DNA from: Sipunculus nudus
Taxonomy: Eukaryota; Annelida; Sipuncula; Golfingiida; Sipunculidae
NCBI GenBank assembly: GCA_026874595.1
Contig: CM049308.1
Span: 94,479,624-94,543,623, forward strand
DNA: 64,000 nucleotides
Direction of reading: 5' to 3'
Part shown: positions 25,001 through 37,371 of the stretch, piece after piece
Layout: each line of letters opens with the position of its first letter
Position numbering within the stretch: position 1 is the stretch's first letter
Notes under the pieces: generated by a model
Seen by the model: the letters and a program-made list of their open reading frames with translations, nothing else
Databases searched by the model: none
Told to the model about the DNA's origin: nothing
Position numbers and translations under genes: made by a program

Positions 25001-28000
25001 CAGGTCAAGATGGCTGGTGACAGAGTGAGACAGGACAGGATGGCTGGTGACAGAGTGAGACTGGTTAGGATGGCTGGTGACTGAGTGAGACAGGTCAGGA
25101 TGGCTGGTAACAGAGTGAGACAGGTCAAGATGGCTGGTGACACAGTGAGACAGGTCAGGATGGCTGGTGACTGACTGAGACAGGTCAGGATGGCTGGTAA
25201 CAGAGTGAGACAGGTCAGGATGGCTGGTGACAGAGTGAAACAGGTCAGGATGGCTGGTGACAGAGTGAGACAGGTCAAGATGGCTGGTGACAGAGTGAGA
25301 CAGGTCAGGATTGCATGGTGACTGAATGAGACTGGTCATGATGGTTGGTGACAGAGTGAGACAGGTCAGGATGTTTGGTGAAAGAGTGAGACAGCCCAGG
25401 ATGGCTGGTGACAGAGTAAGACAGGTCAGGATGGCTTTTGACAGAGTGAGACAGGTCAGGATGGCTGGTGACAGAGTGAGACAGGTCAGGATGGCTGATG
25501 ACAGAGTGAGACAGGTCAGGATGGCTGGTGACTGAGTGAGACAGGTCAGGATGGCTGGTGACAGAATGAGACAGGTCAAGATGGCTGGTAACAAAGTGAG
25601 ACAGGTCAGGATGTTTGGTGACAGAGTGAGACAGGTCAGGATGGCTGGTGACAGAGTGAGACAGGTCAGGATGGCTGGTGACAGAGTGAGACAGGTCAGG
25701 ATGGCTGGTGACAGAGTGAGACAGGTCAGGATGGCAGGTGACAGAGTGAGACAGGTCAAGATGGCTAGTGACAGAGTGAGACAAGTCAGGATGGCTGGTG
25801 ACAGGATTAGAAAGGGGTCAGGAAAGCTGGTAACAGGTTGAAACAGGTCATGATGTTTGGTGACAGGGTAAGACAGATCAGGATGTTTGGTGACAGGGTG
25901 AGATAGGTCAGGTTGTATGGTGACAGGGTGAGATAGGTCAGGATGTTAGGTGACAGGGTTAGATAGGTCAGGATGTTGGTGACAGGGTGAGACAGGTCAT
26001 GATGTTTGGTGACAGGGTTAGACAGATCAGGATGTTTGGTGACAGGGTGAGATAGGTCAGGATGTTTGGTGACAGGGTGAGAAAGGTCAGGATGGCTGGT
26101 GACAGGGTGAGATAGGTCAGGATGTTTGGTGACAGGGTTAGATAGGTCAGGATGTTGGTGACAGGGTGAGACAGGTCAGGATGGCTGGTGACAGGGTGAG
26201 ACAGGTCAGGATGTTTGGTGACAGAGTGAGACAGGTCAGGATGTTTGGTGACAGAGTGAGACAGGTCAGAATGGCTCGTGACAGAGTGAGACAGGTCAAG
26301 ATGTTTGGTGACAGATCGAGACAGGACAGGATGTTTGGTGACAGAGTTAGACAGGTCAGGATGTTTGGTGACAGGGTTAGACAGGTCAGGATGTTTGGTG
26401 ACAGAGTTAGGCAGGTCAGGATGTTTGGTGACAGGGTGAGACAGGTCCGGATGTTTGGTGACAGAGTGAGACAGGTCAGGATGTTTGGTGACAGGGTGAG
26501 ATAGGTCAGGATGTATGGTGACAGGGTGAGACAGGTCAGGATGTTTGGTGACAGAGTGAGACAGGTCAGGATGTTTGGTGACAGGGTTAGACAGGTCAAG
26601 ATGTTTGGTGACAGGGTGAGATAGGTCAGGATGTATGGTGACAGGGTGAGATAGGTCAGGATGGCTGGTGACAGAGTGAGACAGGTCAGGATGTTTGGTG
26701 ACAGGGTGAGATAGGTCAGGATGGCTGGTGACAGGGTGAGACAGGTCATGATGTTTGGTGACAGGGTTAGACAGGTCAGGATTTATGGTGACAGGGTTAG
26801 ACAGGTCAGGATGTTTTGTGACAGAGTTAGACAGGTCATGATGTTTGGTAACAGAGTTAGATAGGTCAGGATGTTTGGTGACAGGGTTAGACAGGTCAGG
26901 ATGTTGGTGAGAGGGTGAGATAGGTCAGGATGTTGGTGACAGGGTGAGATAGGTCAGGATGTTGGTGACAGGCTGAGACAGGTCAGGAAGGCTGTTGACA
27001 GGGTGAGACAGGTCAGGATGTTTGGTGACAGGGTTAGACAGGTCAGGATGTTTGATGTTAGGGTTAGACAGGTCAGGATGTTTGGTGACAGGGTAAGACA
27101 GGTCAGGATGTTGGTGATAGGGTGAGACAGGTCAGGAAGGCTGGTGACAGGCTGAGACAGGACAGGATGTTTGGTGACAGGGTTAGATAGGTCAGGATGT
27201 TTGGTGACAGGGTTAGACAGGTCAGGATGTTTGGTGACAAGGTGAGATATGTCAGGATGGCTGGTGACAGGGTGAGACAGGTGAGGATGGCTGGTGACAG
27301 AGTGGGATAGGTCAGGATGTATGGTGACAGGGTGAGATAGGTCAGGATGTATGGTGACAGAGTTAGACAGGTCATGATGTTTGGTGACAGGGTTAGATAG
27401 GTCAGGATGTTGGTGACAGGGTGAGACAGGTCAGGAAGGCTGGTGACAGGGTGAGACAGGTCAGGATGTTTGGTGACAGGGTTAGATAGGTCAGGATGTT
27501 GGTGACAGAGTTAGACAGGTCAGGATGTTTGGTGACAGGATGAGATAGGTCAGGATGTATGGTGACAGGGTGAGACAGGTCAGGATGTTTGGTGACAGAG
27601 TGAGACAGGTCAGGATGTTTGGTGACAGGGTTAGACAGGTCAGGATGTTTGGTGACAGAGTTAGACAGGTCAGGATGTTTGGTGACAGAGTTAGACAGGT
27701 CAGGATGTTTGGTGACAGAGTTAGACAGGTCAGGATGTTGGTGACAGGGTTAGACAGATCAGGATGTTTAGTGACAGGGTGAGATAGGTCAGGATGGCTG
27801 GTGACAGGGTGAGATAGGTCATGATGTTTGGTGACAGGGTGAGATAGGTCAGGATGTTTGGTGACAGGGTGAGACAGGTCAGGATGTTTGGTGACAGAGT
27901 TAGACAGATCAGAATTTTTGGTGACGGAGTTAGACAGGTCAGGATGTTTGGTGACAGGGTTAGACAGATCAGAATTTTTGGTGACAGAGTTAGACAGGTC

Positions 28001-28437
28001 AGGATGTTTGGTGACAGGGTTAGACATGTCAGGATGTTTGGTGACAGAGTTAGACAGGTCAGGATGTTTGATGACAGGGTTAGACAGGTCAGGATGTTTG
28101 GTGACAGGGTTAGACAGGTCAGGATGTTTGGTGACAGGGTGAGATAGGTCAGGATGTTTGGTGACAGAGTTAGACAGGTCAGGATGTTTGGTGACAGGGT
28201 TAGTCAGGTCAGGATGTTTGGTGACAGGGTGAGATAGGTTAGGATGGCTGGTGACAGGGTGAGACAGGTCATGATGTTTGGTGACAGGGTTAGACAGGTC
28301 AGGATGTTTGGTGACAGGGTGAGACAGGTCATGATGTTGGTGACAGGGTTAGACAGATCAGGATGTTTAGTGACAGGGTGAGATAGGTCAGGATGGCTGG
28401 TGACAGGGTGAGATAGGTCAGGATGGCTGGTGACCCA
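22078..28437. repeat. 30-bp minisatellite, about 210 copies
   Basis: Unit: GGTGACAGAGTGAGACAGGT then CAGGATGGCT, with TGTTTGGTGAC, TATGG and GGGTTAGA variants and some 29- and 31-bp units. It fills 6.36 of the 6.65 kb of the intron between exons 12 and 13, starting at intron position +4. Higher-order duplication is visible: a block with a GGGTTAAAAAAATCAGG variant recurs at about 23,560, 23,976 and 24,846 (the last two 870 bp apart). Both strands lack stops in most units, producing long meaningless frames. Confidence 0.96.
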
Positions 28438-28438
28438 C

Positions 28439-28578
28439 AATCTCCATCTGTTCTCCTTGTGCAGGCATCTGCAACGTGACCCACTCGTCCCACACCGGGT
28501 TCAATGTCTTACGTTTAATGCTGCTTGTAAACTTCCTCTCATTGCCAACACGAACCTCACAGAATGGGTCACTGAACC
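28439..28578 (-). CDS. Exon 12: core of C2-C
   Basis: 140 nt, acceptor GTTTTTCAG, donor GAGATT|GTGGGT. Encodes FSDPFCEVRVGNERKFTSSI, KRKTLNPVWDEWVTLQMPAQ and GEQMEI. It contains SDPF, a polybasic KRK and NPVWDE, all canonical C2 signatures. I chose GTGGGT as the donor because it gives EI-VVWDKD with exon 13, the expected C2 sequence; the alternative GTCACC four bases later would add residues and is a poor donor. A 30-bp array starts at intron position +4. Confidence 0.93.
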
Positions 28579-28689
28579 CTGAAAAACACAATGTTAACAA
28601 ATTCTACAGATTACTGAACCCTGAAATATACAGATGTTTACATATACAATAGATCACTGAACCCTGAAATCTACAGATGTTAATATATA

Positions 28690-31600
28690 TTCGAACAAGG
28701 CCTAGAGGCCTAATGCGAATCTGTGCAATGGTTTATACACCAGGTATAATGCTTCAATGCTGGGCCATTACTTTTCAACTAGGCCTACATGTCTTGTATA
28801 CGACAAAGGTATCAGAGATGTATACATGTGCCCAATTTCAGGCTGATATCCCCCCCTGAGATATAAGCAGGGACAAACACTTTGCAAAAATTATAGTAGG
28901 TGGTGCTACCAGTCTTGTTTACAACTGATGTCTTGTTTCAGGCTGATATATGAAATTCCTCTGGAGAAATAAGCAGGCACATTCACTGTGCAAAAGTCAT
29001 TGTAGGTGGCGACACCTGTCTTGTGAACCAGAAAGCCATAAAAGATGCAAAAACAGGTCAAAATATCAGGCACTGGGCTGACCAGGCTTAGGTGAGAAAG
29101 GCAGTTGCCTCGAATGAACTGTGACAAATTCCTGGCTGAAGCTACTGCACTGAGTGAACTCTTGACCTGCACCTGGCTAGACTGAGTGAACTTTTGACCT
29201 GTACCTGGCTGCACTGAGTAAACTCTTGACCTGTTGCATAATCTGACACAGTTGGCAGTCTGCCAAAGCTATAAACAGAATCCAGCTACTGTACTGAGTG
29301 AACTCTTGACCTATACCAGGCTGCACTGAGTGAACTCTTGACCTGTTGCCTAATCTGATACAGTTGCCAGTCTGCCAAAGCTATAAATAGATTTAGGCTG
29401 ACATTTGGCCTATTGCAAAATGTGAAAAAGTTGGCAGTCTGTCAAGCTATATAATCTGAAACCTAGTGGCATGATGTTATAGATGCTGATAACAAGTGAC
29501 CCATGGGTCATGACGCTCAGCTGACTGGGAAGAGATTCGCAAAAGGAAATTTTATCATCAGAATGGTAGTATATACCCATTCAACTGAAGCATCAAACAG
29601 ATTAACCAACAGGCCAAGATTGTATCTGTATTTATATATCTCAAAAATAGAGAAAAAATGCGTAAACTTTAAAAACTAGAATACAGGTAGTCAACAAGCG
29701 ACTACGTGTATCCGCCAAAATCAGAGTGGAATGGGTGAAGTGAGGCATGGATTGAGTGGCAAGGGGAAATAGAGTGAAGTGTGTGTCATATCAGCATGGA
29801 TGTCTGCAGCATAAACTAGAATGTAGGTGGCGCCACCTGTCATAAAATCAAGAAAGCTGTCCAGGATGTATAAACATGCAAAATTTTAGGCAGTTATGTC
29901 AAACAACTACAGAGATATGAGTGATTTTAGCCCACGGCAAACAAACAGACAGACGCTGTGCAAAAATGGTTGCAGGTGGCCCCTCAAGTTTTGTGTATGA
30001 TAAAGACCTATGTGAGATCCATACACATGCAAAATTTTGGCCCAATCGGTCAAACGGTTCCCAAGATATGAGCTTCGATGTCTGCAGTGTAAACTAGAAT
30101 GTAGGTGGCACCACCTGTCATAAAATCAAGAAAGTTGTCCAGGATGTATAAAACTGTAAAATTTTTGCCAGATATGTCAAACCACTGCCGAGATATGAGT
30201 GATATTATCCCATGGCAGACAAACAGACGGACGCTGTGCAAAAATGGTTTTGCATATGAGAAAGAGCTATGTGAGATCTATACACATGCAAAATATTGTC
30301 CTGATCGGTCAAACGGTTTCCGAGATATGAGCTTGGATGTCTGCAGCGTGAACGTGAATGTAGGTGGCGCCACCTGTCAAGAATCCAGAAAGCTATCCAG
30401 GATGTATATGCATGCCAATTTTCAGGTGAATTAGTCAATTCTCTGCAGAGATAAGAGTGATTTTAACTAAAGCAGACGAACAGATGGACACTGTGCAAAC
30501 ATGGTTGCAGGTGGCACCACCATTTTTTGTGTAAGTTATAAAGCTATCCAAGGGCTACATTTGTATAAAAAATTTATCCTGATCGGTCAAACGGTTCCCG
30601 AGATATGAGAGTTTATGTGTGGACACAGACGCACAAATGGACGCTGGGCAGAGAGGAAAGGTCAAAGGTCAACACAAATTGGTTAGGCACCAGTTCACAT
30701 GTGACCCTATAATTGGTGTAAGTTTTGGAAAAATCTTTCCAGTAGTCTCAGAGGAGTTCTCCAGAAAAGAACGGGCGGCGGCGGAACACCGTCAAAAACA
30801 TAGTATTTTTCGTTTTGGCGGATACAAAAATACCAGTCTGCAGAAACTAATAAAAACACTTAATGGTCAATATTCATGCAAAGAATCATGCTGATCTCTG
30901 CATTAGTTGTTCAGATACTTCAGCTTTTGTATCAAATTTTCCATTATTCTGAGGGATACTTCGGAGTCCTACAGCTTGAAGGATATGGGAAACAGAGACC
31001 TAATTTCAGGTTTCCACAGGCACTTTTCATGGGCCTTCTTGCATGACAAGAATGAAGATTCTAGGTCCAGTTGTTACAATTTGTGCCACATTAACAGATA
31101 ACAGCATCCTTAAAGGTCTAAAAAATAGAGAAAAAAATTCGATAAATTTAATAAAATATAGGTGGCACCACCAGTCTGCAGAAACAGATGAAACACTCCA
31201 TAATCAATATTCATGCAGAGAATCCTGGTGATCTCTGCTTGAGTTGTTCAGATACTTCAGCTTTTGTATCAAATTTTCCATTATTCTGAGGGATACTTCG
31301 GAGTCCTACAGCTAGAAGGATATGGGAAACAGAGACCTAATTTCAGGTTTCCACAGACACTTTTAATGGGCCTCCTTGCATGACAAGAATGAAGATTCTA
31401 GGTCAAGTTGTTATGATTTGTACCCTGTTGACAGATAACTACATCCTTAAAGATCAAAAAAGAGATATAAAAATTGTGTAAATTTGAAAAAATACAGGTG
31501 GCGCCACCAGTCTGCCGGAACTAATGGAACACCTCTTGATCAATGTGTATGCCAAAAATCATGACCATCAGTGTTGTAGTTATTGAGATGTTGCAGTTTG

Positions 31601-33425
31601 TTTTTATCAAATTTTCCATTATTCTAGGGGGTAATTGAGAGCCCCACAGCTCAAAGGATATGGGTAACAGAGACTTTATTTCAGGTTTCCATGGAGACTT
31701 TTCATAGGTCTCTCACTGTGTCAAGAATGAAGATTCTAGGTCCAGTCTTTATGATTTGTGCCCTGTTAACAGATGTTCACATTTTTAAAGGTCTCAAAAA
31801 TAGAGAAAACAATTCCTAAAAAATTGAAAAATACAGGTGGTGCCACCAGTCTGCAGAAACTGATGGAACATCTTATGATCAATAAGTATGCCAAAAATCA
31901 TGACCATCAGTGATGTAGTAAATGAGATATTAAAAATTTTGTATGAAATTTTTTACTATTCTGGGGGGTACTTTGAGGCCCCATAGCTCAAAGGATATGG
32001 GTAACAGAGACCTAATTTCTGATTTCCATGGAGACTTTTCATAGGTCTCTCAGTGTGTCAAGAATTAAGATTCTAGGTCCAGTCTTTACAATTTGTGCCC
32101 TGTTAACAGATGTTCACATTTTTAAAGGTCTCCAAAAAAGAGAAAACAATTCTTAAAAAATGGAAAAATACAGGTGGCGCAACCAGTCTGCAGGAACTGA
32201 TGGAAAATCTCATGATCAATATGTATGCCAAAAATCATGACCATCAGTGATGTAGTTAATGAGATATTGGAGTTTTTGTATGAAATATTTTACTATTCTG
32301 GGGGGTACTTTGGGGCCCCATAGCTCGAAGGATACGGGTAACAGAGACCTAATTTCTGGTTTCAAAGGAGATTTTTCATAGACCTCTCAGAATCCCAAGT
32401 TACAAGATTCTAGGTCCAGCTGTTACGATTTGTGCCTGGTTAACAGACAGACAGACGAACGGACGGATGCCGGACAAAGAGTAATCACTATAGCTCAGAT
32501 GACTTTCAGTCAGCTGAGCTAAAAACTGGTGCCAGGCTACATGTAACTGCTTCACACAGCTAACATACATGGTAAAATGACTCAATTCAATCTCCATAAT
32601 TCAGCCAAAACTCACTCATTTGGAACCATAAAAGACAATAATTATAAGAATTATCTAGGGGATTATTCTTGTAAAATATTAAACAAATTGGCTTCAGTGG
32701 CATCAGTTGAAAAATATTATGCAGGTTTATCACTCATATAGGAAGATACAGCAAACTGGCTAAGTTCAGCTTCCTGTAACTCAGCCAAAAAGCGCTAAAC
32801 CAAAACCATTTGAACAAACTTGAATTATCAACATCTGAGGATAATTAATGTATGAGATTTAAGAATTTGGCCCAGTGGTTTTTGGGAAAAAGATTTTTTT
32901 TGTAGCCATTGAGCTAAAATAGGCTGTTATGGCATATGACCAAATTCAACTACTCATAACTCAGCCAAAAGTAACTAAACAGAGAGCATTTGAACAAACT
33001 TTAGAAAGCACTACCCTAGGATCATTTCTGTGTGATATTAAACAATTTGGCCTTATGGTTTCAGAGAAGTTCTTCTTTGTAGCCCTCAGTATGATACAGG
33101 CACTGATGACCCCCGTACAAAAACGGCCAATGCAGGTGGCGCCACCAATACCTCAATTTAAGATATGACTCATGTGACCAACATTGGCATAAAATTTGGT
33201 GATGACAGCTACAGCTCTATAAAATCTAATAAATGCAGTTAGCCAAAAATTAAGCAAAATCTGAAATAGTTTTTCAAATGGCTAATTATTTGCATAAAAT
33301 TTTCATGATGCTAGCGCCTGTTGTTTTCTAGATAGCATGGGTTAACGAACAGATGCCGGACTATGGACGACGGACGCCATACGACGCCACATCATCGCAT
33401 TAGCTCATGGGTTCGCTAAATATAA
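28690..33425. mobile_element. Dispersed repeat family 2, copy 1 (interrupted)
   Basis: Two flanks, 28,690-29,492 and 32,525-33,425, are collinear with 54,232-55,540 and 55,552-56,628. They start near GGCCTAATGCGAATCTGTGC and end near TTAGCTCATGGGTTCGCTAA. A 3-kb element sits between them. No coding capacity seen; probably an old non-autonomous transposable element. Confidence 0.7.
29493..32524 (+). mobile_element. Dispersed element with short inverted termini, copy 2 (about 3.03 kb), inserted in family 2
   Basis: Start CAAGTGACCCATGGG...GCTCAGCTGA (29,515-29,524); end TCAGCTGAGC (32,510-32,519) then TAAAAA. The terminal 10-mers are inverted repeats of each other. Comparison with the uninterrupted site at 55,547-55,556 fixes both ends to within a few bases. 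The interior has two internal tandem families: about 260-275-bp units around GGTGGCGCCACCTGTC (29,825-30,375), and about 337-bp units around GGTGGCGCCACCAGTCTGC (31,160, 31,498, 31,836, 32,173). No transposase frame seen. Confidence 0.75.
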
Positions 33426-33697
33426 ACAAAACAGATAACTGAAGAATGATATACATAAATTTTGCATATATTCTACAAATATAAAAAGTCAACCTTTTTA
33501 CACAGAAATGTTAACATATATTCAAGAAATATGAAAATAAGTCACTAAACCCTAAATATAAAGATGTTTTGATACACGTAGTATTGTGTTAACACAACCT
33601 AGATACACTTAAAATGTAGAGATACTCAGAACCTAGAGGCACTCAGAATGTAGAGATACTCATTATCTCGAGACACTCAGAACCTCAAAGCCCTTAC

Positions 33698-33760
33698 CAT
33701 TACTGTCTTTAGCCACCAGCTCCTTGGCTTTGATTATGTTCAGCTCCATGATTCCATGTC
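33698..33760 (-). CDS. Exon 11: first strands and Ca2+ loop 1 of C2-C
   Basis: 63 nt, acceptor TTTGTTGCAG, donor AGTAATG|GTAAGG. Encodes HGIMELNIIKAKELVAKDSN, joining exon 12 as N-G-FSDPF. G-x-M-E-L-N-I-I-K-A-K-E-L is the classic first strand of C2. The aspartate in AKD and that of SDPF in exon 12 are the loop-1 Ca2+ ligands. Confidence 0.93.
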
Positions 33761-33809
33761 CTGCAACAAATAAGAATTCACAGTGGTAAAAGTAAATGAC
33801 AACTTAAAA

Positions 33810-36095
33810 TAAGCTCCAGATTACTGAGGACCAGTCAGCTACAGTAAAATATTACTGAGGACCAGTCAGAAACAGTAACAGATTACTAAGGACCAGTCAG
33901 CTAAAGTAACATATTGCTGAGGACCAGTCAGCTACAGTAACAGATTGCTGAGGACCAGTCAGCTGCAGTAAAAGATAACAAAAGAGCAGACAGCTACAGA
34001 AACAGATAACTGAGAACCAGTAAGGTACAGTAACAGAATACTGAGGACCAGTCAGCTACAGTAACAGAATACCGAGGACCAGTCAGCTACAGTAACAGAA
34101 TACCAAGGACCAGTCAGCTAGTCACAGATTACTGTGGACCAGTCAGCTACAGTAACAGAATACTGAGGACCAGTCAGCTAGTCACAGATTACTGTGGACC
34201 AGTCAGCTACAGTAAGAGAATACTTTAAGGACCAGTCAGCTACAGTCACAGATTACTGAGGACCAGTCAGCTACAGTAACAGATTACTGAGGACCAGTCA
34301 GCTACAGTAACAGATTACTAAAGACCAGTCAGCTACAGTAACAGATTCTGAGGATCAGTCAGCTACAGTAACAGATTACTAAAGACCAGTCAGCTACAGT
34401 CACTGATTACTGAGGAGCAGTCAGCTACAGGTGCAGATTACTGAGCGTCAGACAGCTACAGTCACAGATAAGTGAGGACCAGTCAGCTACAGAAACAGAT
34501 AACTGAGGACCAGTCAGCTACAGTAACAGATTACAGAGGACCAGTCAGCTACAGTAACAGATTACTGAGGACCAGTCAGCTACAGTCACAGATTACTAAA
34601 GACCAGTCAGCTACAGTCACAGATTACTGAGGACCAGTCAGCTACAGTACCAGATTGCTGAGGATCAGTCAGCTACAGTACCAGATTACTAAAGACCAGT
34701 CAGCTACAGTAACAGATTACTAAAGACCAGTCAGCTACAGTAACAGATTGCTGAGGACCAGTCAGCTACAGTAACAGATAACTGAGGACCAGTCAGCTAC
34801 AGTAACAGATTACTGAGCATTAGACAGCTACAGTCACAGATAAGTGAGGACCAGTCAGCTACAGAAACAGATAACTGAGGACCAGTCAGCTACAGTAACA
34901 GATTACAGAGGACCAGTCAGCTACAGTCACAGATAACTGAGGACCAGTCAGCTACAGTCACAGATTTCTGAAGACCAGTCAGCTACAGTAACAGATTACT
35001 GAGGACCAGTAAGCTACAGTACCAGATTACTGAGGATCAGTCAGCTACAGTCACAGATTACTTAAGACCAGTCAGCTACAGTAACAGATTACTAAGGACC
35101 AGTCAGCTACAGTAACAGATTGCTGAGGACCAGTCAGCTACAGTAACAGATTGCTGAGGACCAGTCAGCTGCAGTCACAGATTACTAAAGACCAGTCAGC
35201 TACAGTAACAGATTACTAAGGACCAGTCAGCTACAGTAACAGATTACTAAAGACCAGTCAGCTACAGTAACAGATTACTAAAGACCAGTCAGTTACAGTA
35301 CCAGATTGCTGAGGACCAGTCAGCTACAGTAGCAGATAACTGAGGATCAGACAGCTACAGTCACAGACTAGTGAGGACCATTCAGCTACAGAAACAGATT
35401 ACTGAGGATCAGTCAGCTACAGTAACAGATTACAGAGGACCAGTCAGCTACAGTCACAGATTACTGAGAAGTAGTCAGCTACAGAAACTGATTACTGAGG
35501 ACCAGTAAGCTACAGTAACAGATTACAGAGGACCAGTCAGCTACAGTAGCAGATAACTAAGGATCAGTCAGCTACAGTAACAGATTACTGAGGACCAGTC
35601 AGCTACAGTACCAGATTGCTGAGGATCAGTCAGCTACAGTACCAGATTACTAAAGACCAGTCAGCTACAGTACCAGATTGCTGAGGATCGGTCAGCTACA
35701 GTAACAGATTACTAAAGACCAGTCAGCTACAGTACCAGATTGCTGAGGATCAGTCAGCTACAGTAACAGATTACTAAAGACCAGTCAGCTACAGTACCAG
35801 ATTGCTGAGGATCAGTCAGCTACAGTAACAGATTACTAAAGACCAGTCAGCTACAGTAACAGATTACTAAAGACCAGTCAGCTACAGTCACTGATTACTG
35901 AGGAGCAGTCAGCTCTAGTTGCAGATTACTGAGCATCAGACAGCTACAGTCACAGATTACTGTGGAGCAGTTAGCTACAGTAACAGATTACTGTGGAGCA
36001 GTCAGCTACAGTAACTGACTACTGAGGAGCAGTAGTCCACTGAAGGAATTGACTAGTGAGGACCAGTCCGGGTCAGTGACTAATCACTGAGGATC
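33810..36095. repeat. 31-bp minisatellite, about 73 copies
   Basis: Unit: GAGGACCAGTCAGCTACAGT then AACAGATTACT, with AAAGACC, GATCAG, GATTGCT and GATAACT variants. It lies in the intron between exons 10 and 11, ending about 50 bp upstream of the exon 11 acceptor. I see no copied exon sequence in the unit. Confidence 0.95.
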
Positions 36096-36289
36096 ATCAG
36101 CTGCAGCAACTGAAAAACTTCTTTCCATCAGGTACATTCAGGATTCCTGACAGATTCCTCTACAATCCCTGTCAACAGAATAATCTATAAACATTGAATA
36201 GTAGCTACATGACTGCAACACATTGAAACAGTCTTCAATTCCGGACTCTAGTCTCATTTGATATGACTGAGAACATGCTGACTGTCTAT

Positions 36290-37350
36290 GACTACAATCT
36301 GTTAATGCACCATGTTGATGATCTGCAAATGAACTGTGTTGTTTATCTATGACTGTACTATGTTGTTTATCTGTGACCGTACTGTGTTGATGACCTGTGA
36401 CTTAACTGTGTTGATATCCTGAAACTGTACTGTGTTGATAACCTGTGACTGTACTGTGTTGATATTCTGTGACTGTACTGTGTTGATAACCTGTGACTGT
36501 TCTGTGTTGATATTCTGTGACTGTACTGTGTTGATAACCTGTGACTGTACTGTGTTGATATTCTGTGACTGTACTGTGTTGATAACCTGTGAATGTACTG
36601 TATTGATAATCTGTGGATGTACTGTGTTGATGACCTGTGACTTAACTGTGTTGATAACCTGAAACTGTACTGTGTTGATAACCTGTGACTGTACCGTGTT
36701 GATAACCTATGACTGTACTGTGTTGATAACCTGTGACTGTACTGTATTGATAATCTGTGGCTGTACTGTTTTGATGACCTGTGACTGTACTGTGTTGACA
36801 CTCTGTGACTGCACTGTGTTGATAACCTGTGCCTGTACTGTGTTTACAACCAGTGACTGTACTGTGTTGATAACCTGAGACTGCACTGTGTTGACAACCA
36901 GTGACTGAACTATGTTGATAACCTGTGACTGAATTGTGTTGTTTACCTATGAATGTACAGTGTTGTTTATATGTGACTGTACTGTGTTGATGACCTGTGA
37001 CTTTACTGTGTTGATAACCTGACACTGTACTGTCTTGATAACCTGTGACCGTACTGTGTTGATAACCTGTAACTCTACTGTGTTGATAACCTGTCACTCT
37101 ACTGTATTGATAATCTGTGGCTGTACTGTTTTGATGACCTGTGACTGTACTGTGTTGACACTCTGTGACTGCACTGTGTTGATAATCTGTGCCTGTACTG
37201 TGTTTACAACCAGTGACTGTACTGTGTTTACAACCAGTGACTGTATTGTGTTGACAACCAGTGACTGTACTGTGTTGATAACCTGTGACTGTAATGTGTT
37301 GACAACCAGTGACTGTACTGTGTTGATAACCTGTGACTGCACTAAGACTG
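36290..37350. repeat. 24-bp minisatellite, about 43 copies
   Basis: Unit: TGTGTTGATAACCTGTGACT then GTAC. Variants include ACAACCAGTGAC and TATTCTGTGAC; a block around 36,740-36,880 recurs at about 37,110-37,260. It is directly followed by the 51/54-bp array, with which it shares GACTGTACT. Confidence 0.93.
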
Positions 37351-37371
37351 TACTTACCTAGTGACATGATG

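Noticed and set aside
22037-28142. Long frames on both strands through the 30-bp array (for example 750 codons, LTLSPAILTC or HSVTSHPDLS repeats)
   Set aside because: Same reason: a 30-bp stop-free unit gives open frames on both strands and in more than one frame. Frame changes in mid-array and overlap on opposite strands argue against coding.
29493-32524. Retroviral or LINE-type coding element
   Set aside because: No reverse transcriptase, transposase or other domain-bearing frame is visible; frames are short and broken.
33810-36095. Eighth splice-site-derived array
   Set aside because: The 31-bp unit contains CTGTAG|CTGACTGG on the minus strand, which looks acceptor-like, but it does not match the exon 11 start (GTTGCAG|GACATGG) beyond what chance gives.
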